This document shows positions 8,585 through 16,766 of a stretch of DNA of 34,872 nucleotides, piece after piece. The DNA comes from Bacteroidota bacterium (GTDB lineage: Bacteria > Bacteroidota > Bacteroidia > Flavobacteriales > Flavobacteriaceae). The position numbers were made by a program, and so were the translations under genes. Numbering within the stretch: position 1 is the first letter of the stretch; each line of letters opens with the position of its first letter. Location: positions 1-34,872 of the forward strand of contig JAHJTN010000013.1 in NCBI GenBank assembly GCA_018829465.1. Direction: 5' to 3'. The notes beneath the pieces were generated by a model. That model had not been told where the DNA came from. It saw only the letters and a program-made list of their open reading frames with translations, and made no database searches.

Positions 8585-11503
8585 CTACTCAAAAATAGCA
8601 TCGTAAATCAGTTGTTGTATTTTTTCTCGGATACGTTCTTTACTGAGTTTGTTGACGTTGGAATCGGGATACGTTCTGTTGGACAGGAACACATAAACGA
8701 TATCGGCTTCCGGATCTGCCCAAGCGAAAGTTCCTGTGAACCCTTGATGGCCAAAACTTTGCATAGAAACGCATCCACATGTTGGGGTGTCTCCACCTGT
8801 TCGCTGGGGTTTGTCAAAACCAATGCCACGCCTAACGCCTCTGTTGCAGTAATGACAGGCATTGAAAGCGTTCAGCGTACCCGGTTGCAAAAGTTGCTCG
8901 TTTCCATAAAAACCATATTGCAAATACATCTGCATGATTTTGGCAATATCGTTGGCCGTACTGAACAAACCTGCATGTCCGCCAACACCATTGAGCATGG
9001 CGGCACCCATGTCGTGCACATAGCCCCGGAGTTCTTGATGCCTAAAATAATTGTCTTTTTCCGTAGGGGCTATTTGTATGGAATCAAATTTTTCCAACGG
9101 CCTGAAAGTGGTGTAATTTGCACCTAACGATTTATAAAAATAATCTTGGGTTAAATCTTCCAGTGGCGTGGTGTAGGTATTCTCAATATATTTTTTAAGA
9201 ATTAAAAACGGCAGGTCGCTGTATTTGTATTCCAGTTTACCCTGCAAAGGCGATTCGGCTATGAGTGCGTACATGGTGTCTTTATAATCTTCGCGCAGGT
9301 ATAAATCTTTGGCAACCTGCACATTAAAAACCCCATCTTTTTGCTTGCGATAATAGCGATCGGAAGGTGTTTTGTTGTTTTCCAAAGTCTCCAAATAGAA
9401 AGGTATCCAAGGTTTCAATCTGCCGTAGTGTGAGAGCACTTCTATAAGCTTAATATCCCGTTTGTTAGAGTATTTGAGTTCCGGCAAAAGTTCGCCCAAA
9501 GTGGTATTGAAGGTGATTTTGCGTGCTTCATAGGCTTCCATGACCATGGGCAAGGTGGCGAGAATTTTGGTGAGCGACGCCAAATCGTAGATTGTGGTGT
9601 CTGTAATGGGCGTGGCTTTTTCATAGGTCTGAAAGCCAAAACTCTTGTTGTACACCACTTTTCCTTTGCGTGCTACCAACACTTGCATGCCGGGTGTCAC
9701 GCGATTGTCTATACTAAATTTTGCAAGTGAATCGATACCTGATAAAATCTTCGAATTCAAACCTACCTGTTCAGGAAGCGCATACCCCAGGCGCTTAAAA
9801 TTATGAGTATCTAAACCAAACCCCACAGGAAAGTCTTCAGAAACTGAGACGGGAAGTCGTCCTTTAAAACTTGTGGCGCCAAAAATAGCTTGTGCAGTCA
9901 AGCTTTGCGCCGTTGGATTGTTTTGGTATGACAAAATCAAACCGGACAAATCTGTTATTTGCTTCAGATTGGTCAAAACATAAGGGCGGGCAAAAACACT
10001 GAGGACGGTTTTTTTGTACTGGGCAATTTCTTTGATAAGTAGCAATTCGCCATTGGTGAAATCGTTTTTTCGATAGGCAGAGGCGTCGGATTTATGATAA
10101 CCGATGATGACCAAATCGTAGGGATTTAGTTTACTGATTTCGCTTGGATTTTTAATATGAACAACATCAACCTGCGTATATTTTTTGAGTGTTTCCAAAA
10201 AGGGCTTTTCATCATCATCGCCTATTTTTATGTAGGCAATGCGGAAATCTTTCAGGTTTTCTATGGGGAGTATGTCTTTTTTATTTTTCAGTAGGGTGAT
10301 GGCATTATCATACAATTCATATTGCAAGACCTCATTTTGTATTTGGTTTAAATCGGAAATCAAATTTTCGGATGAAATTTGGGTGAAAGACGTCAAACCC
10401 ACCTTGTATTTGGCTTTAAGTATTTTTTTGACAGATAAAGCCATGCGTTCTTCGGTAATGGCACCGTTTTGGTAGGCATCCAATATCTTAGCGCTGGCCG
10501 TGGGCACATCTTCGGAAAACAACAACACATCATTTCCGGCCAAAAATGCAGACACATCAATATCTCCGGGTCGGTCAAAATTGGATGCACCTTTCATGTT
10601 TAGCGCATCTGTAAAAATGAGTCCTTTAAAAAGGAGTTTGTCTTTTAGCAAATTTGTGACTATGTTATAAGAAATAGAGGAAGGATAACCGGCTCTGGGT
10701 TCCAAAACGGGCACATCCAAATGCGCGACCATCACACTGGCCAGTCCATCTGCAAAGATTTTTTTATACGGATATAGTTCTACCGAATCGAGTCGCGCCA
10801 AATTGTGGTTGACCACCGGTAATGTTTTATGCGAATCTGTATCTGTATCGCCGTGTCCGGGAAAGTGTTTTCCGTTGGCCAACACTCCAACACTTTGCAT
10901 GCCTTGCATAAAAGCTCGGGCACTTTCATATACATTGTCTTTAGATTCCCCAAAAGATCGGTTTCCAATGATTGGGTTTTGGGGATTTGTATTGATGTCA
11001 AGCACCGGAGCAAAATTGATGTGTACGCCCATTCTTTTACTATGTGCTCCTACGCTCTTTCCGAGTTTGATAAGTGATGATTTGTCGCGGATAGCACCTA
11101 GTGTCATATTGTACGGAAAGCGATAAGTGGAATCGAGGCGCATGCTGAGCCCCCACTCTGCGTCCATGCCAATCAACAAAGGCAATTTGGATAAGGTTTG
11201 ATAGTGGTTTGTGAGCCGAACTTGTCTTTGTGGGCCACCCTGAAAAAAAATCAAACCTCCTATATGGTGTTTGACAATCAGGCTGTCTATTTGTTTGCTG
11301 TGTGTAGAATCTCTATTGGAATAGGCGGCAACCATAAAGAGCTGTCCAACTTTTTCTGCCGGGCTCATGTGGTTGTATATACTGTCCACCCATTGTTGCT
11401 GTTTTTCTGCATCCGGGCTCAACAAAGGATCGACAACGCTTTGGCTATAAGCCGCTAAGCTGATCAAAAAAAGGGTGAGTAAAAGTTTTTTTTGGTTGGG
11501 CAT
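8585..11503 (-). CDS. GH3 beta-N-acetylhexosaminidase / serine beta-lactamase-fold fusion protein
   Basis: Exported protein of 972 residues with a signal peptide at about 1-20 (KKLLLTLFLISLAAYS). Residues about 35-370 form a NagZ-like GH3 domain. KHFPGHGDTDTDSH at 212-225 holds the Asp/His acid-base pair, and FTDALNMKG has the likely nucleophile Asp299. A GH3 middle domain follows. From about 590 there is a class C beta-lactamase/PBP4-like domain with the SLTK Ser-Lys motif near 640, a YSD motif and a GHQG motif near the C-terminus. Such fusions are common in Bacteroidota and are thought to act on peptidoglycan muropeptides, removing N-acetylglucosamine and perhaps cutting a peptide or ester bond. 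The second specificity is inference. Its start follows the preceding gene's stop directly, suggesting co-transcription. Confidence 0.93.
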   Translation of the reverse strand: MPNQKKLLLTLFLISLAAYSQSVVDPLLSPDAEKQQQWVDSIYNHMSPAEKVGQLFMVAAYSNRDSTHSKQIDSLIVKHHIGGLIFFQGGPQRQVRLTNHYQTLSKLPLLIGMDAEWGLSMRLDSTYRFPYNMTLGAIRDKSSLIKLGKSVGAHSKRMGVHINFAPVLDINTNPQNPIIGNRSFGESKDNVYESARAFMQGMQSVGVLANGKHFPGHGDTDTDSHKTLPVVNHNLARLDSVELYPYKKIFADGLASVMVAHLDVPVLEPRAGYPSSISYNIVTNLLKDKLLFKGLIFTDALNMKGASNFDRPGDIDVSAFLAGNDVLLFSEDVPTASAKILDAYQNGAITEERMALSVKKILKAKYKVGLTSFTQISSENLISDLNQIQNEVLQYELYDNAITLLKNKKDILPIENLKDFRIAYIKIGDDDEKPFLETLKKYTQVDVVHIKNPSEISKLNPYDLVIIGYHKSDASAYRKNDFTNGELLLIKEIAQYKKTVLSVFARPYVLTNLKQITDLSGLILSYQNNPTAQSLTAQAIFGATSFKGRLPVSVSEDFPVGFGLDTHNFKRLGYALPEQVGLNSKILSGIDSLAKFSIDNRVTPGMQVLVARKGKVVYNKSFGFQTYEKATPITDTTIYDLASLTKILATLPMVMEAYEARKITFNTTLGELLPELKYSNKRDIKLIEVLSHYGRLKPWIPFYLETLENNKTPSDRYYRKQKDGVFNVQVAKDLYLREDYKDTMYALIAESPLQGKLEYKYSDLPFLILKKYIENTYTTPLEDLTQDYFYKSLGANYTTFRPLEKFDSIQIAPTEKDNYFRHQELRGYVHDMGAAMLNGVGGHAGLFSTANDIAKIMQMYLQYGFYGNEQLLQPGTLNAFNACHYCNRGVRRGIGFDKPQRTGGDTPTCGCVSMQSFGHQGFTGTFAWADPEADIVYVFLSNRTYPDSNVNKLSKERIREKIQQLIYDAIFE

Positions 11504-12001
11504 CTATACAGTATTTTCTTTGAAAAATTTACGATGCCAAGCATCTTTTGCGGGCGTCATCCAACGAGAGAGAAAGTCGTATTTATAAGTGAGCAGGTTG
11601 TTATAGACAATGGTATTGGCATCTACTTGGCCGGAGGCTATTAATTTTTTAAATGCAGGAATCGGCTCCATCTGAATCTGACCATTTTGGTTATAGGCGA
11701 TGAGGCTATTGTCTAAAAGAGTGGTTTGATATTTCCGCTCTATTTCTCTGATAAAACGGACAGAACTGTCGATAGAACAACCCGATGCTTGCGCGTGCTG
11801 TTGGTCAACGCCCAAAACAATAAACCTATTGAACGGGATGGTGAAGCCTGTTTTTAATCCTTGGCCGTGAGCGGTCCATTGAATGAGAAACTGTTGTATA
11901 TCATCTTTTACAGATGCTAGGGCTTGGGCATCAAAAGTTTTGGTGGATTGATAAATCCATATACGTGCCGTATCCGGTAATTCTTGAAACGAAACAAACA
12001 T
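11504..12001 (-). CDS. Conserved Bacteroidota protein, often mis-named 'ABC transporter ATPase'
   Basis: This 165-residue soluble protein has no Walker motifs, although homologues I remember are labelled ABC transporter ATPase. Recognisable family segments are MFVSFQELPDTARIWIYQS at the start, the GCSIDSSVRFI block near residues 74-84, and a C-terminal AWHRKFF. Function is unknown. It lies between the HdrB-like gene and the GH3 gene on the same strand with 0-30 nt gaps, so it is probably part of the operon. The conserved Cys in GCSID may merit attention. Confidence 0.8.
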   Translation of the reverse strand: MFVSFQELPDTARIWIYQSTKTFDAQALASVKDDIQQFLIQWTAHGQGLKTGFTIPFNRFIVLGVDQQHAQASGCSIDSSVRFIREIERKYQTTLLDNSLIAYNQNGQIQMEPIPAFKKLIASGQVDANTIVYNNLLTYKYDFLSRWMTPAKDAWHRKFFKENTV

Positions 12002-12031
12002 AGTGATTTGGTTTACTTTGTAAGAAAAAAC

Positions 12032-12823
12032 TTACAGTTCGGCTGCTTGGGCCAACAATTCGGCAAGGTCGAGTACCCGTACCGATTTTTCTTTCTCTTT
12101 GCTTTTTACGCCGTCTGTCATCATCGTATTGCAAAACGGACAAGCTGTAGCAATAACTTCGGGCTGCACTTCCAAGGCTTCCTCTGTGCGTTCTACGTTG
12201 ATGTCTTTGTCACCTTTTTCGGGCTCTTTAAACATTTGTGCACCACCGGCTCCACAACACAAGCCGTTGGATTTGCAGCGTTTCATTTCGAGCAATTCTG
12301 CTTCAAGTTTGGCAATCAGCTCCCGAGGGGCTTCATAAATTTTATTGGCACGGCCTAGATAGCAAGGGTCGTGAAAAGTGATTTTCTTGCCTTTAAAACT
12401 ACCACCGGTTACTGTAAGCCTGCCGCTGTCTAAGAGTTTTTTCAGAAATTGGGTGTGGTGCATGACTTCATAATGGCCTCCCAAACCCGGATATTCGTTC
12501 TTGAGGGTGTTGAAGCAATGTGGACAAGTAGTCACGATGCTCTTGACTTCGTAGGCATTCATGACTTGTATATTGGTCATGGCCTGCATTTGAAACAAAA
12601 ATTCGTTTCCTGCCCTTTTGGCCGGGTCGCCGGTGCAACTTTCCTCTGTACCCAAAACGGCAAAAGATACCTCTGCTTTTTGCAAAAGTTGCACAAAAGC
12701 TTTGGTTATTTTTTTGGCGCGGTCGTCAAAACTACCGGCACATCCTACCCAAAAGAGAACTTCGGGTGATGTTCCGGCTGCCGACATTTCTGCCATGGTG
12801 CGAACTTGGCCTAAATTGCTCAT
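12032..12823 (-). CDS. (Fe-S)-binding protein with two CCG domains (HdrB/LutA/GlcF-like)
   Basis: This 263-residue protein carries two cysteine-rich CCG modules. The first has VGCAGS, CTGDPAKR and CPHC. The second has DPCYLGR, LCCGAGG and CPFCNTMM. In heterodisulfide reductase subunit B these modules bind a noncubane [4Fe-4S] cluster; in LutA and GlcF they serve oxidation of lactate or glycolate. Here it probably forms a cytoplasmic catalytic subunit with the membrane HdrC-like protein encoded at 13921-15231. Substrate cannot be told. The ATG at 12823 is chosen; the TTG just before it would add only one residue. In related genomes the two Fe-S genes are usually adjacent, whereas here a HAD gene and a PLDc_N gene sit between them. 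Confidence 0.88.
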   Translation of the reverse strand: MSNLGQVRTMAEMSAAGTSPEVLFWVGCAGSFDDRAKKITKAFVQLLQKAEVSFAVLGTEESCTGDPAKRAGNEFLFQMQAMTNIQVMNAYEVKSIVTTCPHCFNTLKNEYPGLGGHYEVMHHTQFLKKLLDSGRLTVTGGSFKGKKITFHDPCYLGRANKIYEAPRELIAKLEAELLEMKRCKSNGLCCGAGGAQMFKEPEKGDKDINVERTEEALEVQPEVIATACPFCNTMMTDGVKSKEKEKSVRVLDLAELLAQAAEL

Positions 12824-12833
12824 CAATATATTT

Positions 12834-13268
12834 TTAATCTTTAAATACTTGAATTGTCATTTCTTTCTCTATCAAATCGGTGAATTTGCCTTTGTAGCGG
12901 GTGGCTTTTACCAAGTGGTTGTCTATCCAATGATAGTTGCCGCCTCTGGGTTTGCCCATAAGCAACCCGTGATACTGAAATCCGTTTTCCTCAAGCCATC
13001 GTTCTGTGTATTCGCGATGCGCTTCGGTCCGCGAAGTGAAAAAAGTGATGATGTGTCCTTCGTCAAACCACTTATTTAGGGTTTCCCGCGCATCGGGATA
13101 TACTGCTGCAGTCAACATACGCTCGGGTTCTTCATTGGGAATATCATCACAAATAGTACCATCTATATCGATGAGGTAGTTTTTGATTTCATCCGGCAAA
13201 ACGGGGCTGATATGAGCACCATTCTCCACTTTTTCGTGTAACAATTTTTCTACTTCTTCTTTTTTCAT
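12834..13268 (-). CDS. HAD-superfamily phosphatase-like protein
   Basis: The 144-residue protein has the HAD nucleophile motif DIDGTICDD early in the chain, a TSR motif II (ITFFTSRTEAHREYTERWL) and a late WIDN acidic motif, so a small Mg2+-dependent phosphohydrolase is likely. Homologues I remember are sometimes called phosphoheptose isomerase, which the motifs do not support. I place the start at ATG 13268 rather than the upstream TTG at 13292, because 13269 onward is a repeated element that also ends directly before the start codons of padR and the DUF4350 gene. It ends 10 nt before the HdrB-like start. Confidence 0.75.
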   Translation of the reverse strand: MKKEEVEKLLHEKVENGAHISPVLPDEIKNYLIDIDGTICDDIPNEEPERMLTAAVYPDARETLNKWFDEGHIITFFTSRTEAHREYTERWLEENGFQYHGLLMGKPRGGNYHWIDNHLVKATRYKGKFTDLIEKEMTIQVFKD

Positions 13269-13362
13269 CTGTTTATATTTATTGTTTTTCAAAGGTCAGA
13301 TGGAACGCCCTAGGATAATCATACTCCTGTGTGTCAATAATTTTACATGGGCGTTTCATCTG
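13266..13362 (-). promoter_or_regulatory. Start-codon element, copy i (upstream of the HAD gene)
   Basis: Minus strand. The 5' arm is CAGATG-A-AACGCCC (13362-13349) and the inner arm GGGCGTT-C-CATCTG (13310-13297), a 13-bp stem with one A/C mismatch. A 25-nt A-rich tail follows, then CAGATG again (13271-13266), whose ATG is the HAD start codon. The inner CATCTG can thus pair with either CAGATG, so two folds exclude one another and one hides the start codon. A 26-codon frame (13359-13279) opens at the first ATG and stops 10 nt before the gene; it is probably not selected as a peptide (all codon differences from copy iii change the residue). Confidence 0.7.
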
Positions 13363-13456
13363 TTTATATTTATTGTTTTTTTAATCGGACAGATGGAACA
13401 CCCTAATAAATCATGTCCTTGTGTACAAAATTTTTACATGGTTGTTTCATCTGTTA
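13363..13456 (-). promoter_or_regulatory. Start-codon element, copy ii (tandem, no gene directly after it)
   Basis: A second unit lies directly upstream of copy i. Its stem CAGATG-A-AACAACC (13453-13440) pairs with GGGTGTT-C-CATCTG (13403-13390). It keeps the same A/C mismatch, and a G-C pair of copy i is replaced by A-T. Its tail AACAATAAATATAAACAGATG is identical to the tail of copy i and joins straight onto it. Confidence 0.65.
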
Positions 13457-13463
13457 TATTATT

Positions 13464-13483
13464 TATTTCGACTTCGCTCAATA
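13464..13483. repeat. Fixed-loop hairpin (TATT/AATA stem)
   Basis: TATT, the loop TCGACTTCGCTC, then AATA. On the minus strand the loop reads GAGCGAAGTCGA, the same loop as at 6059-6070 and 23907-23918 but with a different stem. A degenerate relative lies at 13893-13912. The rest of 13484-13578 holds nothing I can identify. Confidence 0.6.
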
Positions 13484-13578
13484 CAAGTGTTTTTAACGGT
13501 CAGTTTTTCAATTCCGATTAAACCTGCAAAATTACACAGGAGTAAATTCAGCTTGATGATCAGGTTTGGATTGGTTTA

Positions 13579-13821
13579 TTAAGTCGTTCTTAATTCCGAT
13601 TTTTTAAAATTTGGTTGAAATTTTCTCGGTGCTTCTATTACAAATCTCTTTCTAAATTGAAAATATAAGATTGAGCCTAAAACCGGGAAAAACAGAACCG
13701 CTAAAAGGCAAATTGTATTCATTATAGGCTTTTTAAATCTTGACCTTGTTATGTCAATAATTGCCCAAAACCATAATGCAAGGGTTAAAAACACCAATCC
13801 GATAATCAATTTTGTTTCCAT
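13579..13821 (-). CDS. PLDc_N-domain small membrane protein
   Basis: The 80-residue protein has two membrane segments (about 5-24 and 36-54), the second ending in the FFPVLGSILYFQFRKR pattern typical of the phospholipase D nuclease N-terminal domain (PLDc_N). These stand-alone domains are thought to be membrane anchors; no catalytic part is present. The C-terminal tail is basic. It lies between the two Fe-S subunit genes but is separated from both neighbours by about 100-310 nt of repeats, so it may be a separate transcription unit. Confidence 0.8.
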   Translation of the reverse strand: METKLIIGLVFLTLALWFWAIIDITRSRFKKPIMNTICLLAVLFFPVLGSILYFQFRKRFVIEAPRKFQPNFKKSELRTT

Positions 13822-13920
13822 AAATTTTATTTTTTAATATTTAATTTTCAGCACAACGATTGTATCAAATTGCGTAGAAAATCTATATTATCGTTTGAAC
13901 TTCACTCAAAACAAGTTTTT

Positions 13921-15231
13921 TTAAAGGTCTTTCCAGTTCAACCTGTCCATTTGGTTAAAAGGCCAAGGCGCACCATTGTTTTCTATATTGCTCATCATGT
14001 TGTTTAAATCGGAGGGCGCTGCGGATTGTTCCATGACCAAATACCTCCTCAAATCAACAATAATAGACAGTGGATCTATATTGACGGGACATGCTTCCAC
14101 ACAGGCATTGCAAGTGGTACAGGCCCATATTTCTTCTGCCGTAATATAATGGTTGAGCAAGGTTTTGCCATCGTCTATATACTTGCCTCGGTTGGCATCT
14201 ATGTTTTTACCCACGGCTTCCAACCGATCTCGGGTATCCATCATAATTTTGCGAGGTGATAATTTTTTACCGGTTTGATTGGCCGGACACACAGATGTAC
14301 ACCTGCCGCATTCGGTACAAGTGTAGGCATTGAGCAATTGTATTTTTGTCAAATCGAACACATCTGCTGCGCCAAACTTTTCCGGCACTGCATGCGCTGC
14401 ACTTTCGGGTGCTGCAGCAAAAGGATCGGCTGTCGGATCCATCATCAGGGCTACTTCTTTGGTCACGGAATCTAGGTTGTTGATTTGTCCGTAGGCTTTT
14501 AGATTGGCAAAATAGGTATTGGGGAATGCCAATAGGATGTGTAGGTGTTTTGAGTAATAAAGGTAATTCAAGAAGAAAAGAATACCGACTATATGAAGCC
14601 ACCAGGCTGCTCTTTCAATGGTGTGAAGCGTATCGGCATCAAAACTTGCAAACCAGGGTGCCATCCATCCACTGATGGGGTTTCCGTGTTGTGCCAGCTG
14701 AAAGGGAACGTCTGTGGCATTCATCGTCAGAAACAGCAACATCAAGACGGCTTCGATATATAAAATCAGGTTGGCGTCATTTTTAGGCCAACCTTGCATT
14801 TCCGGATTCCAAAACCTTTTTATTTTTTGAATATTTCTTCTAGTCCAGAAAAAAATCACCGCCAATAGCACTAAAAAAGCCAATATCTCAAAACTACCGA
14901 TCAAGAAGTAATAAAACGAACCTAAAAAGGAGAATATGCGATGCGTTCCGGCTATGCCGTCTATGATAATTTCAAGGACTTCTATATTTATAATGACAAA
15001 TCCGATATAGACAATCAGGTGGAGGAATCCTGCAACGGGGCGTTTTACCATCCGGCTTTGCCCCATGGCTATCATGGCCATGTTTTTCCATCGCGCCAAG
15101 GGTTGATCCGACCTGCTTGACGCTTTACCCAGATTGATGTTACGTATAATTTTTCGGATGTTTCGGGAGAAAAATCCGATGCCGAAAGCAAGCAGCAGGG
15201 CAAAAACGATGTTGTCTAAGTATGCGAGCAT
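13921..15231 (-). CDS. Membrane-bound 4Fe-4S oxidoreductase subunit (HdrC/NarI-like fusion)
   Basis: The 436-residue protein has an N-terminal membrane part with about five helices (about 5-20, 68-90, 100-125, 150-170, 210-230), including His residues that could bind haem b as in NarI-type subunits. It then has two ferredoxin motifs, CTECGRCTSVCPANQ near residue 305 and CTTCNACVEACPVN near 363, each suited to a [4Fe-4S] cluster. It probably passes electrons between quinone and the CCG-domain subunit encoded at 12032-12823, in the manner of membrane Hdr or lactate/glycolate oxidoreductase complexes. Direction and substrate are unknown. It follows the MlaD-like gene with a 2-nt gap, so the two are co-transcribed. 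Confidence 0.88.
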   Translation of the reverse strand: MLAYLDNIVFALLLAFGIGFFSRNIRKIIRNINLGKASSRSDQPLARWKNMAMIAMGQSRMVKRPVAGFLHLIVYIGFVIINIEVLEIIIDGIAGTHRIFSFLGSFYYFLIGSFEILAFLVLLAVIFFWTRRNIQKIKRFWNPEMQGWPKNDANLILYIEAVLMLLFLTMNATDVPFQLAQHGNPISGWMAPWFASFDADTLHTIERAAWWLHIVGILFFLNYLYYSKHLHILLAFPNTYFANLKAYGQINNLDSVTKEVALMMDPTADPFAAAPESAAHAVPEKFGAADVFDLTKIQLLNAYTCTECGRCTSVCPANQTGKKLSPRKIMMDTRDRLEAVGKNIDANRGKYIDDGKTLLNHYITAEEIWACTTCNACVEACPVNIDPLSIIVDLRRYLVMEQSAAPSDLNNMMSNIENNGAPWPFNQMDRLNWKDL

Positions 15232-15233
15232 AA

Positions 15234-16181
15234 CTATTGGTTTTCTTCGGGCACTTCGAAAGGTTTTGCTTTTTTACCAAAGATAGAAAAATGTACGTAT
15301 CTTTTGGGGTTCAGGCGAAAATCTTGCAACAACAATTCGAGCTGTTTGGTTGATTTTTCAAGGTTGTTGTAGAGGGCTTCGTCGTTGGCCATTTTGCCCA
15401 AAGTGCCTTTGCCTTCATTAATATTATCCAAAACGCCGTTGAGTTGCTTGACTGTGCCTTGTAATTCTCGAATGGTTTGCCCGAGCGATGCCTGCTGTAG
15501 CGTATCGGAAATGGAGGCAAAATTTTCTGTAATTCTATTGATGTTGTGTATGGATGCAACCAAACTGTCGCTGCCTTTAAGCAACACTTTATCGACAGAT
15601 CCGGAAATAGACTCAAGGGAAATCAGTGTTTTTTCGAGTCGTGCAATGCTGTTTTGCAAGCTGCTCTTGGTGTTGTTGTCCAGCACCTTGTTCACGCTCT
15701 GCATCACAGAATCTGTATGCATGACCAAGCTTTCTATTTTGTCTTGCAATGGCGAAAGTCGGTTATCTAAAACGTCTGTAAATGATGGTTTCAATTCACC
15801 TTTGAGAAAATCGCCGGATTGTGCCAATGGCGCACCGTCAAATTTTGGCAAAATGGCGACCGCTTTACCGCCAATCAAACTGGATTCAAATATCTGAGCC
15901 ACACTGTTTTTAGAAAGTGCAATTTCATCGTCAATAAACAAGGTCACGCGCAATTTGGCAGAATCGCCGTAAAATTCAATGCCTTGCACCTTACCAACAT
16001 TAAATCCATTAATCGTAACAGGCGTTCCTGTGATGAGTCCCTGTATGTCATCAAAAACCACATAAAAAACTGTGGAGGCATTAAAAATGTTTTTACCCTT
16101 CAAAAAATTGAAACCCCAAATAAAAATACCGATGGAGAACAGGACGAGTACACCTGCCTTAAATTCTTTGCTTATTTTCAA
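15234..16181 (-). CDS. MlaD family (MCE domain) lipid-transport protein
   Basis: The protein has one N-terminal membrane helix (VLVLFSIGIFIWGFNFLKG), then an MCE domain with the typical VTINGFNVGKVQGIEFY segment near residues 60-75, then a long helical region with coiled-coil character. MCE proteins carry phospholipids between inner and outer membranes with an Mla-type ABC transporter. I place the start at TTG 16181, giving fMet-K-I-S-K-E-F-K, the usual family N-terminus; an in-frame TTG at 16205 would add eight residues. No mlaE or mlaF is present nearby. The MlaD / Fe-S / GH3 order is one I remember from other Bacteroidota. Confidence 0.85.
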   Translation of the reverse strand: MKISKEFKAGVLVLFSIGIFIWGFNFLKGKNIFNASTVFYVVFDDIQGLITGTPVTINGFNVGKVQGIEFYGDSAKLRVTLFIDDEIALSKNSVAQIFESSLIGGKAVAILPKFDGAPLAQSGDFLKGELKPSFTDVLDNRLSPLQDKIESLVMHTDSVMQSVNKVLDNNTKSSLQNSIARLEKTLISLESISGSVDKVLLKGSDSLVASIHNINRITENFASISDTLQQASLGQTIRELQGTVKQLNGVLDNINEGKGTLGKMANDEALYNNLEKSTKQLELLLQDFRLNPKRYVHFSIFGKKAKPFEVPEENQ

Positions 16182-16279
16182 TGCTTTAGTTTTTTTAAAC
16201 CACAAAAATAGGATTTTGACGGGGAAATTGCTAATATTTTTTGGCTATGTCTTTTTTCTTAACATTATGAGGAGATGTG

Positions 16280-16398
16280 GTTATTTGTTATACGTTATTT
16301 GTTATACGTTATTTGTTATACGTTATTTGTTATACGTTATTTGTTATACGTTATTTGTTATACGTTATTTGTTATACGTTATTTGTTATATGCTATTT
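16280..16398. repeat. Heptamer tandem array, GTTATTT/GTTATAC alternating
   Basis: Seventeen consecutive 7-nt units alternate GTTATTT and GTTATAC strictly (a 14-bp period). Only the last two are degenerate (GTTATAT, GCTATTT). It lies in the 585-nt gap between two minus-strand genes, upstream of the MlaD-like gene. Any reading frame through it is a by-product of the repeat. Confidence 0.95.
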
Positions 16399-16433
16399 GT
16401 AATTGGTTACTGAGAATTGATGAATAAAGAAAA

Positions 16434-16594
16434 GGCATTAGGCATTAGGCAATAGGCATTAGGCAATAGGCAATAGGCATTAGGCAATTGGCAATAGGCA
16501 ATAGGCATTAGGCAATAGGCATTAGGCAATAGGCATTAGGCATTAGGCATTAGGCATTAGGCAATAGGCATTAGGCAATAGGCATTAGGCAATA
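16434..16594. repeat. Heptamer tandem array, GGCATTA/GGCAATA, 23 units
   Basis: Exactly 23 seven-nt units without interruption (161 nt), each GGCATTA or GGCAATA apart from one GGCAATT, in an irregular order. It is 35 nt from the first heptamer array but unrelated in unit sequence. Copy number is likely to vary between strains. Confidence 0.95.
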
Positions 16595-16668
16595 GATAAA
16601 AAAGTTATATGCTATTAGGTGGTACAATACATGCTTCAATATTTTTAACTTTAACCCAACAAGCGAAA

Positions 16669-16706
16669 ACCCGAAATCAAAACACAGGTGTATTCTGAAA
16701 TCGGGT
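16669..16706 (-). terminator. Probable terminator after the PspC gene
   Basis: ACCCGA/TCGGGT outer stem, with inner TCA/TGA and ACAC/GTGT pairs, 60 nt after the gene's stop. The following T tract is short, so confidence is moderate. Confidence 0.5.
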
Positions 16707-16766
16707 CTTACCAACAAATTGCGTTTGGGTGATCCTCATTACCTTTTCCGCGATTGTCTAAATTTT

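Noticed and set aside
8540-9127. 195-codon frame opposite the GH3 fusion gene
   Set aside because: Antisense to a well-supported coding region, with no motif.
13279-13359. 26-codon upstream frame as a real small protein gene (also 18666-18746 and 23839-23925)
   Set aside because: All codon differences between the two related copies are non-synonymous, and copies ii and iv do not keep the frame; RNA structure explains the conservation better.
16072-16413. Open frame through the GTTATTT/GTTATAC array
   Set aside because: Its repetitive LLYVICYTLFVIRY peptide is a by-product of the 14-bp tandem repeat.
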